A stretch of 64,000 nucleotides of DNA, taken from positions 186,001-250,000 of the forward strand of contig WION01000025.1 in assembly GCA_015039365.1 (NCBI GenBank), written 5' to 3'. Numbering within the stretch: the stretch's first letter is position 1; each line of letters opens with the position of its first letter. Positions 34,111 to 45,520 of this stretch are shown piece after piece. The translations under genes and the position numbers were made by a program. The notes beneath the pieces were generated by a model. It was not told where the DNA came from, ran no database searches, and saw nothing but the letters and a program-made list of their open reading frames with translations. The DNA comes from Amanita rubescens (lineage: Eukaryota > Basidiomycota > Agaricomycetes > Agaricales > Amanitaceae).

Positions 34111-36282
34111 CTAACCGCCACAGGCGGAAGCTGGTACAACCCCTACGTTTCCCACTCCCGTTCCCGTCGACCCTGTCAACGAGGAAGAGGAAGAAGCCGA
34201 CCTCAGATGGGGAGTCGCAGTTGGAGCGACATAAGCCGAAGGTGGAGTAACCTGCCTGCTCTCCCTACTCTTCTTTCCCTTTTTCCCAGCGAGAGCCATG
34301 GCAAACCCGCCTACGAACGCGTTCCCGCTGAACGAAGGTCGTTTTTCCAGTTTGGGCGTTGTAGGAGTGGGGCCGGAACCGGAACCAGAAGTGCGAGCTG
34401 CAGCTCGACGTACTGCGTATGCTCGGAGCATGTCGTCGGGTGTGGTACCGTCGTTGCTGGGGGCAGAGGTGAAGAGAGAAGCAGATGTAGCTTGGGTTGA
34501 TGACCTACGCTCGGCGTAGGCGCGGAGCATATCGTCTGGGTTGATGCCGTCGGTAGACGGGGTAGCGGTGAAAAGAGAGGAGGAGCGCTTGAGGCCAGCA
34601 GACGTCCTACGCTCAGCGTAGGCGCGGAGCAAGTCATCTGGGTTGTAACTGCCACTACTGGCGGTGGCGCTTGCAGCGTTGAATGGAGAGGCAGTATTGG
34701 ACCGGCTCAGGGTAGGAGTGGGAGTAGCAGCTTGACGTTCGGCGTATACACGAATCATGTCATCGGGAGTCATGACAGGAACAGAAGATGTTGTGGAGGA
34801 AGGGTGTAAAGGTGTCAAAAGATTGGTAGGGCTGACGGGTGCAGCGCTAGGAGGAGGGACCTCAATTTGTGCAGGGATCATAGGAACGGGGAAGGAAGGA
34901 ACGAGAGAGGAAACGTCGGCAGGGGAATAGTGTGTAGGTTCAGGCATGGTGATGGGACCTGGAGAAAGGAGGTAGTCGTCGGCTTGTTCTTCGTCGATTT
35001 GGGCCACGGAAGAAGGTTGATAGACTGGGCTGAAGGGGTTGTTGGTAGAGGCACGTGAACCGGTGCGCATCACTGATGTGATGGATTAGAATCATGCATT
35101 GTAAGAGAAGGAATGAGCGACTTACTCGCTAGAGCGGGCAGAACATCATCGTCATCTTTTCCGCTTTGTATCCTGACGCGAATATCTTCCGGGCTGAGAG
35201 TGAGAGGACCAGCAGTTTGGCGAGGACTAAGGTTAACGTCGACTTCATCCGGGTTTTGTTTTACTTTTTCTTTGGGACTGTACACGGCGGGAAGAGAAGG
35301 GACAGGCGGGGCATAAGCAGAATGGAAGGCGCGAGAAGCACGAGAAGTGCCAGCTGTACGACGAGAATCGGTGGAAGGGCGGGGGTCGGTAGCAAACGAA
35401 ACACGGGAGACACGTGTAGCAGTATCTGCAAACGAAACGCGAGATACGCGTTCACCGGAAGCAATAGCCTCAGCAAGGGCGGCGTTTCGCAGACCGGTAC
35501 CAGGCCGGCGAATCTGGGCCATATCGGGTGGGGGTGAAGTAGGGTCTGCAACCATGCTTGGGGGACGAATAGCGCCAAATGAAAAAGCAGAATTGCGAGT
35601 GCTGACAGCCATGGAGTGTCGGATGGCAGCCTGGGCGCCTGCTGCGGACATGCTTTTCCAGTCTGTTGATATGGTTGACATGCGTTTGTCGACCATCTCG
35701 GACCAGCGCTTCCGTTTTTCTCTGCCTTGACGTCGCTTGACCCTGATCCAGATCAAGGATGGCGCCGATGACGAGGAGGAGAGGAAATAGGACGGCAGCG
35801 GCTGTTTTTCCATGGGAAGAAGATTGAGAGGCAGAGGATGAGGATGAGGCGTTGTTGAGAGACATGTCCGCAGCAGCAGGGACCGAGCCTGATGGAGCGG
35901 AGTAGGTGGCAGTAATGACGGGACCGGCAGGGAGGGGAGACATGAAGGAAGGAGTTCCAGACTTGTAGAGATTGAGTTGGAGTACTTGAGAGGCAGAATC
36001 ATTCCATAGTCGGGGAAAAAGTTCTACAACGCGGGAACCAGAAGAAAAGGGTACATTTTTCCAGCCTTGTAAGAGGGGATTGTTAGCTCCTGGTGCAGAT
36101 AGAACGATGTCGATGGACTGGACATTCGTGAGGCAAGAAGTATCCCATGAAATGTTGAGAGGTTGAAGAGAGTTAATCGTCTGGCCTAGAGTGGGGGCAA
36201 TAAAACCACCGCTCGAGCAAGCGGCGGCTTGAGCACGTCTTGCGTGGGCACGACGAACTTGCGAGTGAGCGGAACGCATCAT
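34111..36282 (-). CDS. single-pass membrane protein with repeated cytoplasmic AYAERR motif; frameshifted in the TM segment
   Basis: Exons 35126-36282 and 34111-35071 (intron GTAAGT...CATCAG). The ectodomain includes LQPLNISWDTSCLTNVQSID and a Ser-rich linker. One TM helix follows (AAAVLFPLLLVIGAIL, then WIRVKRR). The cytoplasmic tail is disordered and carries about four copies of a PDD-[ML]-[LI]-R-[AV]-YA-[ER]-R motif near 34390-34770. Between IGAIL and WIRVKRR the frame shifts: CCTTGATCTGG has one T more than CCTGATCTGG, which would give IGAILIWIRVKRR. Counting that base as an insertion makes the downstream intron phase correct. No clear signal peptide precedes 36282, so an upstream exon may be missing. 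Two fragments of paralogues lie at 40.0 and 44.8-45.2 kb. Function unknown; a sensor or adhesion role at the surface is possible. Confidence 0.65.
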
Positions 36283-36823
36283 GAAGGAAGTAAAAGAGCG
36301 GCTGAGAAACTGTGACTGATGTTGGTCGCTATAGTGAGGTCTTTGCTTGTCATCCAGAAACTTAGTCATCCACTGCGAGTTGCTACATGCCACGTGGTGA
36401 ACGAGCCTGGAAAGATGTCGCATCTAGGACGGGACCGGATCAGGCTCGTTCGGCTGCTGTTTCTCCACAGTTTCAACTTTCATAAGGAGTCTTCCCGCCA
36501 AGCTATGGATGGTTGCCGCTCGGAAAGATCCCAAACATCGAGATTCTAACGAGCAGGCAACTGGCGTCAAATTATTTCTTGAATCAATCGATTGCACTCG
36601 GAACTTTGCAAGCGACATCAAATTTCAGGATGCAATCTTCGAGACCATCACGAAGTTTCATACTGCGCGTGAAGGGTATAAATCTGTGGCAGCCTGCCCT
36701 TGTACCGTTCCCTAGAGCAGGCCTCCACCCACTTTGACGACTCCCCTCTTACTCAGTGAGTAAATAAATCCGAATCTATCCTGGCCCTTCGTTAAGCGAC
36801 ATGGCCCATCCAGTAAATCTATC

Positions 36824-37542
36824 ATGTTTTCTAGTATGCGCGCACTACTTTTGATCGCTCTTATCGGTATTACTTCTGTTTTGGCGGCTCCGACTTTATC
36901 TGCTCGAGAGGAAGCCATCCATGAACCTCCCCGTGACACTTCTGGCAAGCCGCTTGTCCAAAGCCCAAACTTGCTAACGGGTGCCTGGTTTGGGACGCCC
37001 CACCCAAACAATCTGGTCTGCATTCTTTGACGATATTCACTGTATACGTTTCTCACGTCCTTTTTCAGCCCGGTCTGCCAGTGAATATTGTTTCTTTCAA
37101 ATGTGTACAAATCTCACACATTTATAGCCCAATGCTAAATCTGCAGTCCCCGACGATTGGGTCATGTTTGGACACAGGGAGGGCCAATTCGTTTGGCATC
37201 ATGGTCATTCTCGGGGCCCCTACCGGACCGAACCTAATCTCCAACACCCGGAGGTGTTAAAAGCGTATCCCTCTAGCGCGGAAAGTTGGCAAAATTGGCG
37301 AGTTGATCTGCTTGTGCCGCGATATGCAAGTCGTCTCGTTGGCTATTGGTGTAACGACAAAACGCCTGGGGTTAGTAGCATAATACGCAATTCGGACTCT
37401 TCACGTATCTCACCCTTTTTTTTTGCAGCCGAATTCCAAGTTTATCGGGATTATATTAGTCGCGGGCAAATTTCTCGTACGCGAACTCGGCAAGCAAGAG
37501 AAAGAATGGGTCCTAGGAAAACTGTCGGGGGCTTCAAGTTGA
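36824..37542 (+). CDS. putative small secreted protein
   Basis: ATG at 36824 (or 36836) gives MRALLLIALIGITSVLA, a clear signal peptide, followed by APTLSAREEAIHEPPRDTSG. Good splice sites connect to later exons: 37147-37370 (PDDWVMFGHREGQFVWHHGH and SWQNWRVDLLVPRYASRLVG) and 37429-37542 (KFIGIILVAGKFLVRELGKQ, then a TGA). The last two exons join in phase. The link from the signal exon to 37147 is unresolved because a phase-1 donor is needed and more than one is possible. No family recognised. Confidence 0.45.
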
Positions 37543-37923
37543 TTTTAACTTACGTACTAACCATCGTGCTGGTAATGTTATGGTATATGCGTTCGAACAA
37601 GGCCGACCCAGAGCAGGAGTCGAAAGCGCCCGATCTAGTTTTTTTCATTTTACAAGTTGCCTCATCAAGACGATGAAGCCAACCGGGAAAAAGTTCGTTC
37701 TATGACACCTGCGTTGGGATGCGGCGTACGCGTTGAGCGTTGAGCATTGAAGGAGTAGGAGTCACTATGCCAACAGCATTTCGGGAGGGGACCTGTTGAA
37801 CCGTGACATCATACAACAGCCAACCATAGGAGGCATAATTATTTACAGAATATTCTTGTGCTTGAGTTGCCAGTGATATCCGATTGCTGTTAGTAATCAC
37901 GTCACATTTCTCTTTCTTTCAAC

Positions 37924-38220
37924 ATGGCGGGCCAATACCAACTGGGACCCTCTGTTTCGCTGGATCGCGGAGCTTCTCTCTTTGCCGTCGGCGAGTACGT
38001 TCTTGTCAGGATTCCCGAAGAGATTCAGGTAGAGGGATATCATATTGACAACGAAGCGAGCGTCGTTGGAACAGATCTCCCACCCCTTTCAAATGGAGCA
38101 GGCCCTCAGCACTTCGCATTCATCCGTAACGTGGTCATCCGGCAGGATAGGTCTTGCGTGCTTGAGGTCTACCCTGTCCTTTCCTATGACTACGAGGAGA
38201 GCGGCGAGTCTTTCGTTTGA
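37924..38220 (+). CDS. hypothetical protein, 98 residues
   Basis: A single open exon with a Kozak-like AACATGG start. It encodes a compact beta-rich-looking domain (SLFAVGEYVLVRIPEEIQVE, HFAFIRNVVIRQDRSCVLEV) ending in an acidic tail. The next open frame starts 46 bases later on the same strand and both could belong to one gene, but I find no intron that joins them without a stop. Confidence 0.45.
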   Translation: MAGQYQLGPSVSLDRGASLFAVGEYVLVRIPEEIQVEGYHIDNEASVVGTDLPPLSNGAGPQHFAFIRNVVIRQDRSCVLEVYPVLSYDYEESGESFV

Positions 38221-38265
38221 TCATTAGCAGTTTTTTAAAGTTGCTATTGAATCCAGTTTAAATGA

Positions 38266-38778
38266 ATGAACCCTCCCCTTATCATGCCTCTCGAGGTGTT
38301 GTTCCGCATTGATGCTTACCGAGAGCACTTGCTCTCGACAACAAGCACCCAGAATTATGACGACCAATCCCATCCCCCTCCCAATGGCGGGAGCGGAGGT
38401 GAACAAGGGGGCTCTAACCCTCCACACGGACAAACTGGAGACAGGGGAGGGCAGGCGGCTTTCGGAATAACGTCGGTAACCAGCTCCCCAGCCGTCATCG
38501 GTGATGGGGGGGAGATGGCAGCTGGGGCGGGACTAGAGCAATTTTTCTTCAAGTCGACCGACGGTCTCCTAGCTCTCGAAGATGTCGATGAGGATGCGCA
38601 GGACGCCGATGCTACCATGCGAGACGAGCTCATCATGCTGGCGCGCAACGATCCGATGTGGATGGAAGAGCTTAAAAGACACTTGCAAGAAGAGGAGAAG
38701 GAGAAAGAACAGATGCAGAAGGAGCGTGCGGTGAGATTGACCCGCTGGCGGGAAGACATAGCTGATCAGCCAGCCTGA
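38266..38778 (+). CDS. hypothetical acidic/coiled-coil protein, 170 residues
   Basis: Gly/Pro-rich centre, then an acidic stretch (LALEDVDEDAQDADATMRDE) and a charged helix likely to be coiled coil (WMEELKRHLQEEEKEKEQMQ). No known domain. It directly follows the 98-residue frame at 37924 and may be its second part. Confidence 0.42.
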   Translation: MNPPLIMPLEVLFRIDAYREHLLSTTSTQNYDDQSHPPPNGGSGGEQGGSNPPHGQTGDRGGQAAFGITSVTSSPAVIGDGGEMAAGAGLEQFFFKSTDGLLALEDVDEDAQDADATMRDELIMLARNDPMWMEELKRHLQEEEKEKEQMQKERAVRLTRWREDIADQPA

Positions 38779-39095
38779 AAACTGTTGAGATCAAGGTATG
38801 GGTCTCAACGTTCCACGCAATTCAGAAATTGTACGAATAGATTTTACATATGGATACAATTCCGTTTACTCATCAGGAAAAACGTATCTCGCTAATTAAA
38901 CATAATTCGAATCCCTAAGATCACTTAATAGTTTCACTTAAATGTTCCCGCTACGTCCCCGCAACCTATGAAGCCTTTTAACCTAGGGCATCCTTATCCT
39001 TACCACAAATATGTCGATGAATTGTGATCATGCGTTTGAAAGTGCGTAGTCCCAGTCAATCACATGCTACCTTCTGTCAACTACACATGATATAG

Positions 39096-39241
39096 GTCGT
39101 ATCCACTTTTCCGTCAACTACCCCGAGCTTGATTTCGACTCGCGCAAGACCATTTGGGCCACGTTCTTCAAGCGGAGCGCCACTGATGTTTCTGATGAGG
39201 AGCTCTGTCGCCTTGCCTCTTACCGCATCAACGGTCGTCAG
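39096..39241 (+). pseudogene. orphan exon of an AAA+ ATPase
   Basis: Between an AG acceptor (ATATAG at 39095) and a GT donor (GTATAC at 39242) one exon encodes RIHFSVNYPELDFDSRKTIW and DVSDEELCRLASYRINGRQ. This is the lid/sensor-2 region after the AAA core, seen in fungal AAA ATPases. The next exon runs at once into a stop (ATTTGA), and no Walker motifs are nearby. A translocated or eroded gene piece. Confidence 0.6.
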
Positions 39242-40009
39242 GTATACTTTCCATGCGAAAACGTGCGGTACTTACACTGATTGCCAAGATTTGATATCCT
39301 TTCTGGACTAGTTTGATACGTTCCTGAGCGTGACCTTTCCATGCCTCTGCTTCGATCTCAGCGCTTTCGCTACATCGCACAGATTTAGTCACTTCGTTTT
39401 GGAAGAAATGATGAAAAGGGCCCTCGCTTACCGACGTGTCGCGCGGGAGAGTTTGTCACGTTGTTTACCACCAGTCGATTTCTGTTCTATCACTACCAAG
39501 TTGAGGTTAGTCATACTGGTTTCTACGCGAGAAACTTGCGTTGACAACGACAGCTTGCTGCTACTAGGCCCTACCGGACATCTCCGTGTTTTGGGGAGGG
39601 ACCAGTCCCATCTCGAGGTCGGCAAAAAAGAAGTTAATGGGAATCGCGATTGTTGCATTTGCTCTGCGAAGGTGGGCAACTTCTCGAAATCGAAAGGGTA
39701 GGGAAAGAGCGGAAAAACATAATCCTGACCCTACATGACCAAACAGAACCATATGAATTCAGGACATATGCTTATAATAATAGTGATCATTGCTGGCTAT
39801 GACACATCAAAGACTTCATGATTCTGACTCGCGCTATTCAGAGAAAGAGCATATGACTGTATCAAAATAGCGCATGTTGAACACGGACCTCCTTGACGAC
39901 AACCACACCAAGGACTAGTCCTCCCTTCCTTCTCGACCCATCCATTACTTCGTTCCCCCCGATTCCAACGAGACTGCCCAGGCGCGTGATCCTGTGTGCG
40001 TCACTGTAG

Positions 40010-40200
40010 TGGATTAGATATCATACGTAGTAAAAGGAGTTAACGACTTACTAGCTATGCAATCATGCTAGGGGGATGGATAGCGCCAAATGAAAATGCC
40101 GAGTTGCGAGCGCTGACGGCCATAGAGTGATGAATGACGCGTCTGCTAATATGGTTGAGATGCGCTTGTAAGTTGTCGACTAGCGCTAAGTTCTTCTTTG
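40010..40200 (-). pseudogene. fragment of the AYAERR membrane-protein gene
   Basis: Sequence near 40068-40175 (GCTAGGGGGATGGATAGCGC and onward) matches 35553-35690 of the membrane-protein gene. 40001-40055 matches its intron region near 35070-35130. Only about 190 bp remain. Confidence 0.6.
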
Positions 40201-40212
40201 ACTTGGTGTCGT

Positions 40213-40464
40213 TCAACCCAAATCACGATGCATAGTGAGACGCGCTGGCGGTGGACGCTTTGTTGGAGACGAGGTCGGAACTGAAGGGCTTGCAGCAGAG
40301 GCAGTAGGCGACGTCGGTGGGGACCACTTTACTTTCTTGCTCTGTTGTCGTTCCTCTTCACTCGACTGGCTCGAGTCGGTATCGTTATTCGTTTCGCCGT
40401 CCACATCCATCTTGTCTCTTCCCCGTTTCCGCTTCGGAGCCGCACCCGTTGAACTAGGCGGCAT
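40213..40464 (-). CDS. small basic/acidic protein or first exon, 83 residues
   Basis: The open frame begins MPPSSTGAAPKRKRGRDKMD, with a monopartite nuclear-localisation-like KRKRGR. A Ser/Glu run (TDSSQSSEEERQQ) and a Pro/Ser tail follow. Entirely low complexity; it may be a first exon of a decayed nuclear protein or chance coding. Confidence 0.25.
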   Translation of the reverse strand: MPPSSTGAAPKRKRGRDKMDVDGETNNDTDSSQSSEEERQQSKKVKWSPPTSPTASAASPSVPTSSPTKRPPPARLTMHRDLG

Positions 40465-40559
40465 GCAGTACGATGTAGAGTACAGTGATGGTCATGCGGC
40501 ACGAGGATCACTGTTAGGGGAATGGTTAGATTGGACACGAAGAAGCGAAGAGACGGAGC

Positions 40560-42338
40560 AATTGCCAAAGAAAAAGGTTGGATTGTGAGGCATGTGAGGT
40601 ACGGATGGTTTTGGTATCCCGGACTACGTCAGGAGTCGGCAAACGGGACATCGCGAATCTGGCGAAAGAAAATCCAACCTGATGTTTATTGATGGGCTGT
40701 AATCGAGTGGGAGATGGCACTGATGTGGAGTTCATAAACGTCGAGTTTGCATTTAGGTGATGGATGGGCGCCGGATGAACACACCTAGAATCTCCTTTCC
40801 GCCCTTGCAGCTCATCCTTTGTGTGGTAGTTCGTTGGCTGGTTGGCTTACGATGAATCGGCGGAGACGCGAATATATGGAAGATGAATTTTTGGAAGCGG
40901 GTCAAGTTTCAACGCGAGCGAGTACGCGGCCGGGTGTTTTCGGACTGTGTGATGCCGTATTTTCAACGCACTCGATATCGTCAACAAACTTCATACACAT
41001 GTCTGCGCCAAAAGGCACTTGTGCCCAGTATTCACTATGATCGTCTCACAGTAACAGAACACGAGTCCACCACTCCCTCGCCCATCCCTCTTTCTACTCT
41101 CTTCATCTACATGCGCTTCCCCTCAAGGACCCGTACACTCCCTCCCTGGACACCGCTACCTACCGCAGCCGTTCAACAAGAAAGGGATCGATGCCACCTC
41201 CGTCTTTCCCGATCTGAAAGAGGTCGCTGTCGTTCAGTTGCCGTCGAAAAACTGATACTAAGAGATTCTAGCGGTTTCCCATATGCTGACACCTATGTAG
41301 AAGGCGGTGGATGGATATCTAACTTTCTCTGATAATCTTCGCCATCCAAATTTCTCCCAGATCCAGAGAAATTGACATCTCGCTGAGATGAGCCCTCTCC
41401 ACTGGCGTAGGTATACCATCACCTTGTGTGGCTGCATAATCTAGTTAAACATTGAAACCATTCAAATAACTCATTCGAGAAGGCGACTCACCACGATCCC
41501 TAGATTATCCAGCTGATTCCCTTTCCTCGAGCCTGAGATTCTTGTCGTAAGCACATGAAAAAAGGACAGCGCCCTCCCATTGCCGTCGTTTGCTCCGGCG
41601 GTGTTGGGCACAAACGCAGGGTCTGAGGCCGAGGCTTCAAGTCCACCATTGATATTGATGTACTAGCCTCATGCAACCTCATCAGCTTTCACCGCACCAG
41701 TGCTTTGTGTAACTGTGCCAGATTGCAGACTATCGATGATCCTTGGGTCCATCACGATGGCGCGTTACAAGCGCGTAGAAATTCGCACCCAGATGACGAC
41801 GAGATGCTGTGAGGACATATGCCTCGACGAGGGCGGAGGTCTGAGAAGGTTTGCAGGCCGCACTGAGGTCCTTCTCGTGTTGCGGAATTCTCGCGCAAGA
41901 ACAGTGCGGAAGGACAATATTCGGAAGGCGGAAGGAAGGGAATGAGATCTGCGAGACCTCCTGTCGGGAAGCCCAACTTGGTTGTGTTGATGAGGGTGAG
42001 GACGGGCAAGAAAGGCCTATTTTTGACAAGCGTCAATGGGCGACGTGGGAGCCTTCCATAAGTAGCGTTCCGAACTGAAGTGACGAGCCTCGTGGATGGA
42101 CCCTAAATCTCTTCTTGTCTCCTCCCCTCATCAATATGACTGACCAACGGTCTCAGACTGCCAAGGGATTTCGCAATTGCCTGAAGAAGATGTTCGGACG
42201 GCAATCGCAGAGCACGCCTCCTAGCCGCTCGAATTCGCCTCTGGCAGCGGTTATTGCTCCGCCTGCCGTTGTTGCTTCGCCTCCAACCGTTGCTGCGCTT
42301 CCGGCTGATCTAGCACCCACTAGGATGACGACCAACCC
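40560..42338. repeat. segmental duplication, copy A
   Basis: Blocks 40683-40773 and 41880-42338 are clearly similar, in the same order and orientation, to 44432-44525 and 45140-45515. Shared landmarks include CTGTAATCG[AG]GTGGGAGATG, TTCTCGCGC[AG]AGAACAGTGC, CCTTCCATAAGTAGCGTTCC and the GTPase start. The interior of this copy is longer, so one copy has gained or lost sequence. Confidence 0.7.
42137..42338 (+). pseudogene. GTPase N-terminal fragment, copy A
   Basis: ATG at 42137 opens TDQRSQTAKGFRNCLKKMFG and a Pro/Ala-rich linker. It parallels the GTPase at 45320 up to a sharp end of similarity at about 42338 (GACCAACCCG). There the sequence becomes the minus strand of the HUL5 gene. The nucleotide-binding domain is absent. 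Confidence 0.75.
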
Positions 42339-43905
42339 GAAAAATTCGTCATCTCCCATAGTAAGTAGCATTTGGTTATACAAATCGGCGAGGAAGATGA
42401 GTGGCGGCCAAGCGTCTGCGTTTGCTTGATCTAGGATGGATCCTGGACTGTCGTCCCTGCCAAGTGGACGAACTCCTAATGTACCCGCGGTACAGTTCCC
42501 TCACTAACCCTCCTCTGGTTGCATATATGCTGGCAGCACCGAGCACTTGGTCCTTCCTCGACGGCCATACAGCGTTGAGTGCCAGTAAAAAGGTAATCAA
42601 GTGCAATTGAATCGATGGATATGTTTTCGTGAGACCAAGTAATGATGGTATGAAAGGCGGCTCTGGGAGAGTGCTTAGACGCTTCAAAGTGCGAGGGTCC
42701 AATGCAGGATGAGGAGTGGAGGGCATGGCAAGAACGTGAGCGGGGGCCTCTGAATCGGAATCATCGCCTTCTGATGCATGAGATACTCTCTGCGGAGCGG
42801 CGGCTGATGATATTGGTAGAGAGTTGAGGAGTGCCGTAAGGAGTTGCAGATACGCAGATATGGCTTCTTTTGACAGAGAAGGATAGCGAGGAGGAACAAA
42901 TGATACAAGGTTGGAAAGCAAGTGAATTCTAGACGACTCGTCGAGGGATTCTACGATTGGCGTAACGAGATGCGGGGAAACAACATTGAGATCCGAGAAT
43001 AGCATGCTTGCAGAAAAGGAGCCTAAGGATTTGAGAGGTAGACGGTATGGAAGCAATGGGATTGTGACGAGGTTTGTGACGACTTGACAGACGGTCTGAG
43101 GGTGGGATGTTTGTGGTACGGATAGAACGTTTTTGACGAGCTCTACAAGCATGGGAAGGGCAGGCGACGACTTTGACTCTACGGGCTACGCGATTTGTAA
43201 GCAGGCACCACAAAGACGAAGACGATGCTCACGATTGCTCGAATCGCCTTGGATATTAATGAATATAGGCCATTGTGGAAAAGGTACTCTGGAATTTGAG
43301 TGTCATAGGGTTGCGTGAATTGTTTCGGTGATAATAGGGTGTTTAATACGCGAAGGTGGTTTAGTGCATGACTCGACCTGGCAAGCATCGTTAAGAGCGT
43401 TGACGACGTGGATTCAAAGACAAAAACATACTATGGTGCTTTTGCAATGGACCGTAGCATGAACAAGCTTAGCTTTCGCATAAGCACGAGCCAACTTTCA
43501 ACCGGTCGATGCAAGTTCGTCACTTACAGAAAGCACGTCAGAAAGCAACAATGGAGAACTTAACAAGCACACTTGCCTGATTCTGATGCTAATACGGCAC
43601 GAGACCAGATAGCCAACGCCTCTTCGTCGTTTTCAAGCAGGACGAGACACCTCATGCCATCGATTCCTAGCACTGTCTGCTTCGAAGCGAGCCCTCAGCT
43701 CTTTCTTGAGTTGCCTTATCTGGATGACACCCCTCCACCACTCTTGCAGCTTGCACGCACTGTCGTGACGTCGCTTCTGCTCCAGGCGCTCTAGGCGTTT
43801 CAGTCGAGCGCTATCGATGATGGTGGCGTGCGAGACAGCGGATGAGGTGCCTCCGAGATTTATTCTTCTGCGTCCTTCTTCTGCGAATAGAGGTATTCGC
43901 TGCAT
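42339..43905 (-). pseudogene. HUL5: truncated HUL5/UBE3C-type HECT ubiquitin ligase, N-terminal part
   Basis: The minus strand starts with MQRIPLFAEEGRRRINLGGT and an IQ-like helix (ACKLQEWWRGVIQIRQLKKE). It continues with MRCLVLLENDEEALAIW, LRVLNTLLSPKQFTQPYDTQ, GGLVRELYRGYIRSS and WPPLIFLADLYNQMLLTMGD, ending DDEFF at the breakpoint near 42338. This matches the N-terminal half of the HUL5/UBE3C family, which extends ubiquitin chains at proteasomes. The HECT domain is not in the window. At least two single-base frame breaks are needed (near 43670 and near 42455), so this copy is dead. An intact copy is expected elsewhere because the family is conserved. Confidence 0.75.
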
Positions 43906-44329
43906 GTTGAGAAGATCGTGGTGGTTTGAATCAGGTCAGTTCTCGAGCGATGGCGTACTCGATGTATGCTCATTTGTCACGTGAAATGACATCGCGTCAG
44001 CATTCTTACTATGTACATGTGCAAGTACACAATTTGCGGTAATGTACGTCGTGCCTCACGCATCCGTCTAACATTTGGGGAGAATCATTATTTTAAAAAC
44101 TTTATCTACAAGTTTGATCGTTTAAATGAGGTTGACCCAGTTTTCTGTTTCCGAGCCATCAGTTTGTCAAACGAGAAAGGTCGTGGAATCACCTGCGGCT
44201 TTCACATGTGCAGAGGGCCTCGAGAAGCAGTCGGGTATGATGAACGCGCGGTAGTGTTGTGAGGTAGTTGGGTGGTTAAACTGACGAAGAGATTGGCACA
44301 CCGTCAAGTTTCTGACTCGATACTCGGTG

Positions 44330-45520
44330 CGGTTGGAAGAAAGAGGTTGGATTCTGACGTACGGAATCCTGGGTTACGTCAAAATTGGTCTTTCACCACG
44401 AATCTCGCGAAAACACCCAATAAGAATCTGACGTTTGTCGATGGGCTGTAATCGGGTGGGAGATGGCACTGATGTGAAGTTTATAAACGTCGAGGTCGCA
44501 TCTGGGTCATGGATGGGCGCCGGGTGTGAATCAAGGATGTTGGCAGCCTGAATGAAGGATCTGAGGCCTGAGGAAGAGGGTCGTTCAAGGTATGAATGAT
44601 ACAGAAAGGGATGAACGCACCTTCGTAAGTGCCAGTGGACCCTTCTGTTCGTCTCCATCGTGGGCCGTATAGCCTGAACAGCCCGCACACCTCTTCCTTT
44701 GATTGATAAGTCATCGAGGATTCAGAAGGGATGGAGCACCATCGTAAGCGAGCTCCCGTCTGTAATATTGTTGCGTCACTCAGAGCCTGAGAGTCTAGAA
44801 AAAATGCCGTATCTTGATGCAAATATCTTCTGGACCGAGAGTGAGACAATTTGCCACGGACGAGGGCTGACGTCGGCTTCAATAATAGAAGAGAAGGGAC
44901 AGGCGCATAAGACGTGCTTGCTGTATGACGAGAATCTGTGGAAGGGCGAGGTCGGTGGCAAAGGAAACACCGTCGTTCGACCATGTCTCAGATCACGATG
45001 GCGCCGATGACGACGAGAGGAAGAAGGACAGCAGAGGTGGGTTTTCCGTGGGAAGAACAAGATTGGGAACCGAGGAAGATGAGGTCGTATTGGACATGAG
45101 CAAGGGAGTTCCAGACTGGCTGAGGTCTTCTCGGGTTGCTGAGTTCTCGCGCGAGAACAGTGCAGAAGGAAGGGAATAAGGTCTGTGAGACGGTATGGTA
45201 GCCTATCATTTTTGAAGGACGACGTGGGAGAACCGTGTAACGATCGCCTTCCATAAGTAGCGTTCCAAGCTGAAGTGACTAGATAGACCCTAAAGCTCTT
45301 CTTATCTCCCCTCATCGATATGGCTGAACAACGGTTGCAGACTGCCAAAGAATCCAAGGGATTTCGAAATCGCCTGAAGAAGATGTTCGGACGGGGATCG
45401 CAGAACGGTACGCCTCCTAGCCTCTCGAATTCGGCACCTCCAACCATTGCTGTGCCTCCGAGTCCAGCTGATCTAGCACCCACTGTATCAACGATGACGA
45501 TCGACCCGGTAGAAGCTGCA
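44330..45520. repeat. segmental duplication, copy B
   Basis: Counterpart of 40560-42338. It runs from the CTGTAATCGGGTGGGAGATG block through remnants of the membrane-protein gene to the 5' part of the GTPase gene at 45320. Confidence 0.65.
44790..45185 (-). pseudogene. fragment of a paralogue of the AYAERR membrane protein
   Basis: The minus strand carries SAVLLPLVVIGAIVI followed by a TGA where Trp is expected. Then, in shifting frames, it matches DPRPSTDSRRTA, YAPPVPSL and LSPEDIR of the gene at 34111-36282. The ATCGTGATCTG here supports a one-base insertion in CCTTGATCTGG of the larger copy. Confidence 0.65.

Noticed and set aside
36712..37110. 132-residue minus-strand frame
   Set aside because: It lies antisense to the signal-peptide exon at 36824, has no domain, and no splice or start support.
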